Below, in pieces: positions 50,179 to 61,044 of a stretch of DNA of 64,000 nt; the first letter of the stretch is position 1, and each line of letters opens with the position of its first letter. The notes beneath the pieces are model-generated. The model saw only the letters and a program-made list of their open reading frames with translations. It was not told the origin of the DNA and made no database searches. The position numbers and the translations under genes were made by a program. This stretch comes from Uranotaenia lowii. Its lineage: Eukaryota; Arthropoda; Insecta; Diptera; Culicidae. The stretch covers positions 426,727,324 through 426,791,323 of the forward strand of contig NC_073692.1 of NCBI RefSeq assembly GCF_029784155.1, read 5' to 3'.

Positions 50179-52322
50179 GAATATTTCTTGTAAAAAACGG
50201 TCCATACCTTCATTACGACCAAATTACCTTTATTTCTGTCTTTTCAAAATAATCATCATGATACGCACGGTCAAATAAACGGTTTTTAAGATACACACAT
50301 TCATAACTGCCCTAATTCTAAGCTATACTTCCAATCTCGATTCGAAATTATTTTTAAACATTAAAAAGGCTTGTTCAATCTCGGGCATATTGGTCACCTT
50401 GAATTCAAATATTTTAGTTCATTCTTTCAAACCCCTTGACCTTTTCGCTATAATTTCATTGTAAAGTGTTGCCATTTTGTCATATTTTAAGTAAGAATAT
50501 GAAGAATTAGAGCGCCAAAAAGTGTAATAATAAGTTCAAATAAAATGAAATGCTTCTTCCTGTTTCACTAGTCGACAAGAAAAGTCTTATTTTTTCCATC
50601 CGAAATGGTCTGCCCAAACAAGACTCTTGAAACTGTACAGATGATTGTGCCGATTGAATTTTTGCTAGAAATCCTTAATATTTGGAAATTGAAGACTAAA
50701 TAAAAAACTAACTTAAATATACACTTAACCGTAAAGATCAAACCCAAAGCCTTTAAATCAGGTCCAATTCCCACCGGAATCATCTTCATTATTTTCACTC
50801 TCTTGTTTATCAAACGGCCTGGACGAAAAAAAGATAATAATGCCTCATGAGAATACCAATGATCCCCTGATTCTAGCATTTTGTAAAAATGAAGTATAAT
50901 CAATATGCTCAACATTCTCTAGACATAAAAACTAACGATCTTTGCGGCCAATTAAACCAAAAAGGGGGTGCGATTGAAAAAAAAACATGATACATTCGCA
51001 GTAATGATTGTGTTAATCTAATTAATTCAACAAAACTGGCTTGGTTGCAACCAATTTAGCAAAATATTGGTTTGCCCTGTCATCACTACCGAACCACTTC
51101 ACACTGCCTCGCCGCGCGCTTGCATTTGGAAAAGCCAATTTTCCGGGTGGTGTCGCATGTTTTTTTTTCTCTGTGAAACAGTACACCACCCATAAATCTC
51201 GACGCATCTAAAGTTTAGTTTGATCTGTAGAGTGGTTCAAGGAAGGACACAATAAAATCGCGTTTCTAATCAGAACAAGACCAATTTTTTTTTCATCTAT
51301 GAAGCTTCCTAGTTCCATATTTCTACCTTTTTTTATAAATTTCTACTGGATTTTGCATTTGTGCTTTTCTAACCTCGAGCTCAAAATCAGATTTGGGAAC
51401 CTAAAGTTCAAATGTTGGAATATAACCACAACTTTGGATTGAAATTTTCTCTTTCGTTTGATTTTCTTCCGAATTTCCTAATAGTTTTGTAAATCGCACA
51501 GTGAAATGAATCACCCTACACTCAAAAGCTGTTGGTGCGAAGATTTCGAAGAGATTAGGTACCGGTGCCGTCTCGGCTGTGGCTCTCCCTAACTAACCAA
51601 AAGAGTTAGGTCCTACCTCATCGGTCTCGTCGCTTGGAAACAATTTTCCTACCCCTGCTTGCTAGGCGGGTAGATTTGGTTTGGTGGTGTGCTTGCCTGG
51701 GATGTAGGTATGTACCTCAGTGTCAAATTATCTCTGCTGAGCTGCCCTTCTGAAAAGATGGTAACACGAGATGTGAGAAACGAAATTGTTTAATTAAAAA
51801 CGGATTTGAGCGAACCTTTGCACGTAGAATGGAGGAAGCATTCATCGGAGAAGGTGTTGGGACACTTCGTTTTGAGGGATTTGTTAAAAGCATATGTTTT
51901 TTTTAACATTTTGAGTAAACTTCATCACATCACACAGAAATTTTAATCCTAGAAATTTTGTTTGGAAAAAATTAAAATTTAACGTTATTAATATTAACAG
52001 GATTTTCCTATTTTACCAGCCCTAATTTATTGAAATGTGTTGACACAGTAGAAGGAAAGTAGGGAAATTGTGTTTTTACAATGTTCGGCTTATTGCCAAA
52101 ATTGCCAAAAGTGCTCTGTTATTTAAATTAGGCATGAATTTTTAGGAACCTTTTAAGTGTCTCAATTTCCAAGAGAAACTCCACAGCAAATACTTTTTCG
52201 ATGCTCTCAATTCACCTTTCCAGAATTTGTGTATCAGTCCATAAAATAATACAATGGCCAAGAAAATTATACCACTTTATATCGTGAACATTAATTGGTT
52301 GAAATTTACAAAAAGTTATATC
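50179..52322. other. Long stretch with no recognised element
   Basis: AT-rich and non-coding. The only patch that stands out is 51520-51760, which is less AT-rich than its surroundings (GGTACCGGTGCCGTCTCGGC, CGGGTAGATTTGGTTTGGTG) but has no ORF of note. Confidence 0.35.
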
Positions 52323-52330
52323 ATTTATCT

Positions 52331-53220
52331 TAAGGTTGCCAGATTGCTCGCATTAACCGGGTTTGCCTGGCTATTTAATACAAAATATGGCAACAGTCCG
52401 GTCCAGCCCGGTTTCCCGGATTTCATTGAAAAATGCTCGGATTTTGCCCTGATTTATTCAATTTATTTGGCAAATGAAACAAGAAAAACAAATTGTGTTA
52501 TAATTTTTTTTATATTTATGTCTCCAAAACGAAAGTTTTGGAGCAAGTTTTTTTAAAATAATCATGAAAGATTTTTTAGAAAGGTTAAAATATGATTAAA
52601 AATCTGTCGATAAATTTTGTTTGAAAATTTTCTTTTCAACTTTTTGTTTTCGTGATTTATGTTGAGTAATTCCCGGGTGTGGTAAACGCCAAAATAATTG
52701 TTTTTCTTTCGCGTTCGATATTTTTTTAAAATACACGACGGACTACCAGATCTTCTATTCCCAAACATCGTTGAGAGAATGACAATTTCCTGAATCGACA
52801 TTATACACGCATATTCATTTTCACGTAACCCTGATTTAATCTTTACACGGTTAGAAATAATAACGAGTTAACATAAATTTCAAACCATTTAAAAGTTTTT
52901 AGTGAAACATTACTTAGTATAAACATAACTAGAAATGGTCGCTTAAATTGATTTTATTTATAAACCATCAATTGACAAATAATTCTTAAGTTCATTTGTT
53001 TATTTGGTTACATCTCAACGGATCACATGTTGATCCCAATGATTCAATGTATACAAAGTTTATATATTATAACAATTCTAACTCTACTCTACCACACCGG
53101 GGTTTTGACAAAATTTGCCCAGATATTGCCCAGATTTTGTTAGCCAATTTTGAAATCAAATGCCCGGACGTCAGGAGTTGTTTGGCCCGGATACGTGCTC
53201 AAAACATTCTAGCAACCTTT
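52331..53220. mobile_element. hAT-type element of the GCCCGGAT family, 890 bp
   Basis: Left end TAAGGTTGCCAGATTG, right end CATTCTAGCAACCTTT (imperfect inverse). Exact 8-bp duplication ATTTATCT (52323-52330, 53221-53228). GCCCGGA-type subterminal repeats as in 45594-46080. A short unrelated-looking block (52670-52850) inside may be a further insertion. Confidence 0.83.
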
Positions 53221-53454
53221 ATTTATCTATATGGTGACCATCCAAGTGAAGGTGTGTTCAAAATTATATATTACGAATAACTATTCCAAATAACTCGGAT
53301 TTCTTAACCTGGAATCTTTTCAATTTTCAAATTTTGAAAATGATTTTGAATCAAATGAAAACAATGAGTTCAAGAGAAAAAATTTCAAAGTGTATTACTC
53401 GAAACATTGTTTATGCTACGAGAATGCAACGAGTTTACCTTGAATGTAGACCAA

Positions 53455-53515
53455 GGCCGTGCGAACGGGGGGGAGAGGGGGGGGGTTTAAGGGTTTAAGC
53501 CCCCCCCCCCCCCAT
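53455..53515. repeat. Poly-G / poly-C foldback
   Basis: CGTGCGAACGGGGGGGAGAG and further G-runs, TTTAAGGGTTTAAG, then a run of 17 C and ATGAAG. The G and C runs can pair. It resembles a conserved tip of a common insect repeat and the G-run could form a quadruplex. Confidence 0.7.
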
Positions 53516-53599
53516 GAAGATTTTTTCCAAGTAAAATTTTCACTGTTGTAACGGAAAATTACTTGATCATAAAATGTATTTGAAAATAAGTGTTAACAA

Positions 53600-54250
53600 A
53601 CAAGTCAGAAATGCTCAACACAACACATAATTTACTCAAGGCAACAAAATTTACATTTCTCTGAAGTACAATGAATTAAAAAGCTAATTTAGACTAATTT
53701 GGGTACCTTGAATCTGAATATGCAATATTTTTATAAGCTTTTGTTATTAAAATGATTTTTAAGTAAACAGTATTTGAGAAACTTCTGCACTGTACAAAAA
53801 CTCGACTCGAAAACATATCCATTTAAAAATAAAAGTTTTAAATGAACTATCAACTTACTTCATACAATCAAATAATTTTGAGTTCTACGAATAAAGTTAA
53901 AGAAGTTTCATGTTTTTTTTACTTTTTCTCTTTTATCATATTTTTCAAGAAGTTTTAATCTAAACTGAATTTTGAATGTTTTGAAGGAAACATGTTATCT
54001 TTAGTAGATTTCAATAAATGTGTTATATGAAATCAAGTTTTTTTACACTTTCTGCAGTTATGTCAAAAATACTTATAATGATATAATCCATTTTTTTATT
54101 TTTGAATTTTACATTTTTACACCATGCCTCATTTTCATCATAATTATCCCTTAATTGGATGAAGTATGATAAACAGAATCAGAATCAGATTTTTCATATA
54201 TGTAGGTTTGTTAGTTAAGCAGTTATCAATTTTTGATTTTACTTAAAACT
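53600..54250 (+). repeat. Unclassified dispersed AT-rich repeat (family U), copy 3
   Basis: Blocks TAATTTACTCAAGGCAACAA, AAGCTAATTTAG, CAAATAATTTTGAGTTCTAC, ATGAAATCAAG, TTATGTCAAAAATACTTATA and AGAATCAGAATCAGATTTTT..GTTAAGCAGTTATCAATTTT follow the order of copies 1 and 2. Confidence 0.5.
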
Positions 54251-55449
54251 GATTCCTTTTTAAAAACTCTTTATCACCAAAACTTAAAAGTGTTCGACCA
54301 AATTTGACCAATCTCCAATTAACTTGCTAAATGGTTTAGTTTTTTTTTTTTGCTGTTTTAATTCTGAATTTTTGTGTACTTGACACATAAGCCCTTAAAT
54401 CTTAATTTTTAATAAGAAAAACATAGTTTCAACCTTCTGTTCTTTCCAGGACCCAATATTTCAATAAAAAGTGACAAAATACTCAGAGCTTGTGATTTAA
54501 AAATTTAAAACATATTATGATTGAAAATTTAAAAACTTTTCATTAATTTTTTTTAAGATAAATTTTTTTATGAATCGATCATGGTTTTAAAATTAATCTT
54601 AAAAAGTTTGATACATAGTTGAAAGTAGTAACTTTAAACTTAATTTCAATGCGGAATGTTTACTAACTTTGAATTTGGCTTATTCTTTCAATATTTGTTG
54701 AAACTTGGAAACCCTTATTTTCCAATTTTTATCAGTTTTCATTGATCATTCACGAAATTACCCATTCCCCAAATTTCCTTGTAAGTACAATTGAACATGA
54801 AGTTATTATTTTGAACTTCAACAATGAACTTTTTAAGCCATTTGTTTTGATATTAGGAGGCCCTTTCTATAAATAGGTTTGATCTTTTATTTTTTGTTCA
54901 AATTCAAAATACTACAGTGGATTTTTTCAACCAAACTTTGGATTGAAAAGGAAGAAAAGAATTTTAATTAAGATGAATAAAAATTTACAATTATTATCAT
55001 TTTTCTAATAACTAATCATGGTCAGTTTTTTACCTGATTGGACATTTATTTAAGAATTCAGATTTGTTTTAAGCTCTGTGTTTTGGAAACGTTTATTATA
55101 AATAAGCTTAGCAATTCTTTTTAAACAAATTTCTAGTTTAAAATACAAAACATCATTTTGAAAAAAATATATCAATGACTTACTTTTAAACTTTCATTGT
55201 GATATGATTTGAAAATTTTGGTTTTTTTTATCAGTCCATTTTTTTTTAGTTTGTTAGGTAATCATGAGTGAAATGCGATGTTAGAAATTCGTTTTCTTTT
55301 TTTATTGTTTATTTGTGGTATTTTTAGCTAAATTTGAACCTCCTTTAAGTTATAAAATACAAGAAATGGAAATCAAAATTTAAAATCTACATTGAAACGT
55401 AAAATAAAATTGTTGAGGGGGGGCCTCTGGAAGAATGTCTAGGAAATTT
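54251..55449. other. AT-rich DNA without recognised features
   Basis: No gene, RNA or repeat end is seen. Confidence 0.35.
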
Positions 55450-55760
55450 TACTCTTATAGAAGTTTAGGGTCTTACTTTTGACATATTTGTGATGTTATA
55501 ACAAAAGAACCAATTGCAATAATTTTTAGTTTTGTTCGAATTAAATTTTTAAAAATGTTTTTAAAGAAATAAGGGTGCTGCATACATTTAGGGGTCAAAA
55601 AAAATTTTGTGATTGTCCGGAAAATACTTAAACACCATTGTTTATTGTTTGTAGGTGATATCATTAAGCCAATCTGTCATACTGGGTAAAGTTTTTCACG
55701 GCATCGAAAAATGTAAAAATATGTACATCTATAGCTTAATTTTTAAATTTTTCTATGAGA
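55450..55760 (+). mobile_element. Partial copy of the CCGT-family TA element
   Basis: ACCAATTGCAATAATTTTTA, GCTGCATACATTTAGGGGTC, AGCCAATCTGTCATACTGGG and AAAGTTTTTCACGGCATCG match, in inverted order, 57388-57810. Termini are not preserved. Confidence 0.6.
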
Positions 55761-56380
55761 ATCAAAAACTTTAAAAAACTATCTCACGTTGTGAGAAACT
55801 ATTTCATTAACCTTTTTTTGATCACTAAATGATAACTTTATATCATTATATTAAAATAAAAATTCAATAAGTGTTGTCGTATACATATGTTACATCTAAT
55901 CCTGCTGTATAATGATGCCCCTTTTGACGGTACTTCTTTCAGCCAGAAGTGTTGTACAATAACTAACACAATATTTTCTCTTCGTCACTTGTGTAAAAAT
56001 AATTTTTTGGATTTTACAGCGGATTAAATCATGTATTTCTTAAGCCTTTCTTATGTCCAATTCACACTTAAACTTTAGTTGATTGCGATATTTGATAAAG
56101 CTACAATAATTTGCAGTCATAGGTTTGAAAATCGATTTAAAACTAAAACTGTCCCAAAACTTTCGATTTTAAAATATTGGATCCTGATCATTTCTATTTT
56201 TAAACTACCCTCTTTTAAAGTTAATATTCTGAATTCTTGTTACAATGGAATAAACACAGAGTTTTATTAAGTGATTATGAGATATAAATATTTTTATGTT
56301 ATTATTTTAATCTGTTCTAAATTTTGCAATGAAGATTGCAATTTTGCTTTGTTTTTCTCAACGGATTCATAGCTTGGAGG
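55761..56380. other. AT-rich DNA without recognised features
   Basis: No gene or repeat boundary is seen. Confidence 0.3.
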
Positions 56381-56560
56381 AAGGTTGCCAGAATTTCTTA
56401 CGTACTTAACCGGGCCGGACTAAACCGGGCTCTTTTACCTAAACACCTGGCAAATTCTGGGTATATGATTTCAAAATTTTCAACCCAAAACCCGGAAAAA
56501 AATCCGGGCATATTTAAGCAGAACCCAAGAATTATTCAATAAAAATCAAGAAGAAAAACA
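56381..56560. mobile_element. Fragment of a GCCCGGAT-family hAT element (left end)
   Basis: AAGGTTGCCAGAATTTCTTA is the family terminus, followed by ACCGGGCCGGACTAAACCGG and CCCGGAAAAAAATCCGGGC. A possible right end, AGTCCGGCAAGCTTAA, stands near 60051-60066. If so the element has been expanded by the insertions between. I could not find a duplication to prove it. Confidence 0.45.
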
Positions 56561-56883
56561 CATGAAAAAATAAATTTATTCAAAAAAAATCAGTGAAATT
56601 TGAATCTTATTTTAGGTTTATAAAAAATCATTCATAATAATTTTGATAAAATATATTGGTTCCAAACAAAAAAAAAGAGTGGTCGGTAAAACCTGTGAAA
56701 CCGTCCTTTTTTTATTACCGAATTACCGGTTTTTGACTGGTAGAAAATCCGATACTTCAGGTAATTTTTTTTTCATCCTTAAAACGATTAAAAATCATAC
56801 ATGAGCTCCAAAACCACGAACATGTGGAACAACTAGCTGTTTTTTGCATATAAAAGTTCACTAATTTCGTTATTTCAAATCAG

Positions 56884-57060
56884 GCTTGGCCGCCCACCGT
56901 GGCCTAGAGGATAGATAGCATTCAAGTCTTCTAAGCCAGAGGTCATGAGATCGAATCTCGGTCACGGCATACATAGTACTCATTCAGTGGGCTGGTGGTT
57001 TAAGCATTTGTAAAATGCTAGCCATAGTATTCTTAAAAGATGTACGCCTTTTTTTCTTGT
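56884..57060 (+). mobile_element. tRNA-derived SINE (family A), copy 4
   Basis: GTGGCCTAGAGGATAGATAG, TTCAAGTCTTCTAAGCCAGA, AGATCGAATCTCGGTCACGG, CATACATAGTA, GGGCTGGTGGTTTAAGCATT, AATGCTAGCC and AGATGTACGCC. The A- and B-box-like segments are both clear. Confidence 0.7.
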
Positions 57061-57165
57061 ATGGGAGAGCTCACTGCGACCAGTAATTGATCCATTGTGG
57101 TTATTACCCTGCATTACTGTATGCTTTCAGATTCACCTGTACACCTTAGAGATAAGTATAAATTA

Positions 57166-58118
57166 CCGTCAAACGGGGCATCATGCAACAGCGGGGTTCG
57201 ATGCAACATTTATATAACACTACATTGAATCAATTTTTAATTTAATGTATTGTAATAAAGTTATCTTTTAATGATAACAAAATGATGATGACATAATTTC
57301 TCGCATCTTAAGCTAGTTGTCTTAAGTTTTTCATTTTTATGTAAAATTTGAAAAATCGAGCAATAAATGTACAAATTTTAACATTTTTTGATGCCGAAAA
57401 AAACTTTACCCAGTATGACGGATCGGCTTGATAAAATTACCTACAAACTTTTTACAGGTTTCCTCATGTTATACCAACATTGTTGGTGTAAAAATATTTT
57501 TCGAACAATCACCCAATTTTTTTAAATGAATATTTTTAAAATTCAGTTAGGTGTCTGGGGTTAAATGCAACAAAATGCAAATCAAAGAAATACCTTGTAA
57601 ATCTCGTTTCCATGTGTTGGAATATGAATGTTTTGCATCACGCGTTTGTAAACATTTAAATTTCATTCATCCAAACATTTATTTTTATGATTTCAGCTTG
57701 TAGAATTTTTCGTAGTATTATTTAGCCCCTAAATGTATGCAGCATCCTTATTTTCAGAAAAAATGTGAAAATTTGTTTTTACAGACCCGAAAACTACTGC
57801 AATTGGTATTGTCATGCGTAATGGTCTTTAAGGCATCGCAAATATATTAAAAACTATGAATTTTCGTACGTGTTCATAAGATTTTTCATTAAAAACAAAG
57901 TTTGTTGCAAGTTACCCCATTTTCTAAGGAGGGTGAAAATCGCATGTTTTTAGAAAATTAAAAATAACTGAAGAAACCAATAATTTTTTTAACTACGCCA
58001 ATTTGATGCCCCAGCATCCTTAAAACTTTTGATGCATAAAGGATACGATTACCTGTGGACATAAGTTTTTTAGAAGCCATTGAAGTTGAAAATTGTTGCA
58101 TGTTGCCCCAGTTGACGG
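57166..58118. mobile_element. TA-flanked DNA element (family CCGT), 953 bp
   Basis: Ends CCGTCAAACGGGGCATCATG and, inverted from the right, CCGTCAACTGGGGCAACATG (each then CAACA). TA on both sides (57164-57165, 58119-58120). GGGG..ATGCAACA phrases are repeated inside. It shares GCATACATTTAGGGG-type internal blocks with 11522-16967 and 55450-55760. No transposase. Confidence 0.78.
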
Positions 58119-58600
58119 TATATCGCTTCAAAGAAACATGAAGTTTCATTGAGATCCTATGTGGGTGTGGTCGTTTTTTTTAAGTCACTGATACTTGATA
58201 AGACCGAAAATGGATGTTCGATTTAATTGATTTTCATGGCTCAAACAATGCAGGATTTCTCATCTGACGATTGTTTCAATTGGACGCAAAGTGCATTTGA
58301 CATTTTACATGTTATTTAACCTCATATTATATAAAATCTGCATGCAAATCTAGGCTCAATCATCAATTTTACGAGGTTCGAGCGAGATTTATTTACTGCT
58401 AAAATATATCGATTTATTTGTAAGAAATAAATGATCGTTTAGGGATTGGCTTTCTAAACATTATAATGATTATAGTTGATTCATCAGCCAAAAATGAAAA
58501 TGAAAAAAATAAAAAAAATGGAATAAAACAACAACTTACCAAAGAAATAATCCAAATTAAAATATGAAACAAATATTTTAAAATGCCACAGGTGTCCATT

Positions 58601-59573
58601 AGACTGCCTCAAATTTGTATGGGAAATTCAAAACCTGTGAAATGTTGTGCGCTGCAGGCTAAAATTGATGCTAGGCCTAGTACAAGATTTCATGCCAAAT
58701 TTGGGCCAGATCGGACCACGGGAAGGGGTCGCTCAACGAGCTTGAAGTTTGTATGGGATTTTAAGACATTTTGTTCGGGAGAAACATGAAAATCCAGTTT
58801 TCATCAATAACTTTGGTTCCCGTCTGCCGATTTCTTTCAAAAACGGGTTTTCTCAAAGCCTGAATTATGAAAAATATTTCATCCGAAGACTGCATATCGA
58901 TTAGAGTTAAGATAAAAAAGTTATTAAGCTTCAAAAATGGGGTAACTTTTTTTACGGTGGTATTCATCACTGTTAATGAGGCGTCAATATGTTCGACCGC
59001 CCCGACTCATTAACAGTGATGAATACCATCCTTAAAAAAGTTAGCCCATTTTTGAAGCCTTATAACTTTTTTATCCTAACTCTTATCGATATGCTGTCTT
59101 GCTGAGTTAGGATAAAAAAGTTATAAGGCTTCAAAAATGGGCTAACTTTTTTAAGGATGGTATTCATCACTGTTAATGAGTCGGGGCGGTCGAACATATT
59201 GACGCCTCATTAACAGTGATGAATACCACCGTAAAAAAAGTTACCCCATTTTTGAAGCTTAATAACTTTTTTATCTTAACTCTAATCGATATGCAGTCTT
59301 CGGATGAAATATTTTTCATAATTCAGGCTTTGAGAAAACCCGTTTTTGAAAGAAATCGGCAGACGGGAACCAAAGTTATTGATGAAAACTGGATTTTCAT
59401 GTTTCTCCCGAACAAAATGTCTTAAAATCCCATACAAGCTTCAGGCTCATTGAGCGACCCCTTCCCGTGTTCCGATCTGGCCCAAATTTGGCATGAGATC
59501 TTGTACTAGGCCCAGGATCAATTTTAGCCTGCAGCGTATAAATTTTTCAAAAGTCGGGTCATTTGGGGCAGTC
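58601..59573. mobile_element. Foldback (palindromic) element, family F, copy 2
   Basis: A near-complete palindrome centred near 59095. The peptide that can be read from 58970 leftwards on the minus strand and from 59216 rightwards on the plus strand is identical over 69 residues, so those arms are identical or nearly so over 210 bp. The outer ends (AGACTGCCTCAAATTTG, and AAATGACC-type right end ATTTGGGGCAGTC) are less alike. It contains extra inner arms (GTATTCATCACTGTTAATGA, four times in alternating orientation) not seen fully in copy 1. A target duplication is not clear. Confidence 0.82.
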
Positions 59574-60099
59574 CATGCGATAACCGTGTCACCACGCTAT
59601 CCAATCGGCCACCGAGACGTATATTTTTGTGATTTAACCCACAAATTCTGTAAAAGTTTTCTGTGCCTAAATTCAACTGTTATGAATTGAATCTATATCG
59701 AACTCTTATTGGATTGTTTCTATTTCTCATTTCATAACATTTTAATAAGCAGTTTGGAAAATTCAAGCTGAACAGATTGATACCAAATGGTAATTTTAAA
59801 ATGTTAATATGGTTTATAAGATCTCTGAAATTTTCAATTGATTTCTGCATGACCTAGAAAAGTTATGTTTATGGTAAAAAAATTTTGACTTTCGCAATTT
59901 TTTTTGCCAATTTTAACGCAATTTCACCTCAATCCAATATATTAAAAAAAAAAATACCGATTTTACAGGTTTCATCGGATTTCTTATTTTCAAATATCGA
60001 ATTACCGGATTTCCAAAACACATCCCAAATTTTGTTTCGAATATCCGAGCAAGTCCGGCAAGCTTAAAGTAGAGGCACGTAGAGGCTTTATTTTAATTC
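59574..60099. other. AT-rich spacer
   Basis: No gene seen. TTACCGGATTTCC and GTCCGGCAAGCTTAA near 59998-60066 may be the right end of the hAT fragment starting at 56381. Confidence 0.35.
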
Positions 60100-61044
60100 T
60101 GAATTTATTATTTATTCATTTTTATTTATATAGTATTCCGTCTCATGACATAACTTGACGAACATAATTCCGAAAATTCACTTGGTCCATGGCAACCGTT
60201 CTTCAATTTCTCGGACACACCACGTTCGCCAGATCACGCTCCACTTGGTCTAACCACCTCGCTCGTTGCGCCCCCGCTCGTTTTGTTCCTACCGGATTCG
60301 TAGCGAACACCTGTTTTGCAGGACAGTCGTCCGGCATTCTCGCAACATGTCCCGGCCAGCGTATCCGGCCAGCCTTCACCACCTTCTGGATACTCAAAGA
60401 TACTCAAAGATGGTTCTTAACACTCGTCACTCGAATACTCCGAGTGTACGTAGGTCCTCCTCGAGCAATATCCATGTCTCGTGCCCGTAGAGAACAACCG
60501 GTCTAATGAGCGTCATATACAGGTTACACTTCGTGCGAGGTCTAAATCTTCTCGACCGCAGTTGCTTGTGGAGTCCATAGTAGGCACGACTTCCGCCGAT
60601 AATTCGCCTCCGGATCTCACGGCTGGTGTCATTGTCTGCGGTCACCAGTGAGCCGAGATAGACAAAGTCTTCGACTATCTCCAACTCGTCGCCATCGATC
60701 GTGACCTTGTTATTACTGGACAAGCGGGTTCGGTCGGTCTCGGATCCGCAGGCCAGCATGTACTCCGTCTTGGACGTATTAATCATCAACCCAATCCTTC
60801 CTGCTTCGCGTTTCAGTTTGCGGTAAATGTCTTCCACCGCCGCAGATGATCTGCCGACTATATCAATGTCATCGGCAAAGCAGATAAGTTGACTGGATCT
60901 GTTGAAAACCGTGCCCCGCATTTCGCCCACCGCTCGTCGAATAACACCTTCTAGCGCCACAGATAGACCATCACCTTGTCGAAGCCCCCTGCGCGATTCG
61001 AATGAACTCGACGCACACTTTCCGTGCGAACGATAAATTCGCAA
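60100..61044 (-). pseudogene. RTE-like non-LTR retrotransposon RT fragment
   Basis: On the minus strand 61044-60427 encodes SRRGLRQGDGLSVALEGVIR, the active-site ICFADDIDIVGRS, INTSKTEYMLA, DFVYLGSLVTADNDTSREIR and RAYYGLHKQLRSRRFRPRTK. A second frame (60397-60203) continues with RIRWPGHVARMPDDCPAKQV and RWLDQVERDLANV. The frameshift coincides with a 10-nt tandem duplication TACTCAAAGA (60391-60400, 60401-60410). The N-terminal endonuclease and first half of the RT are missing, so it is 5'-truncated. Clade placement (RTE-like) is by eye. Confidence 0.8.
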
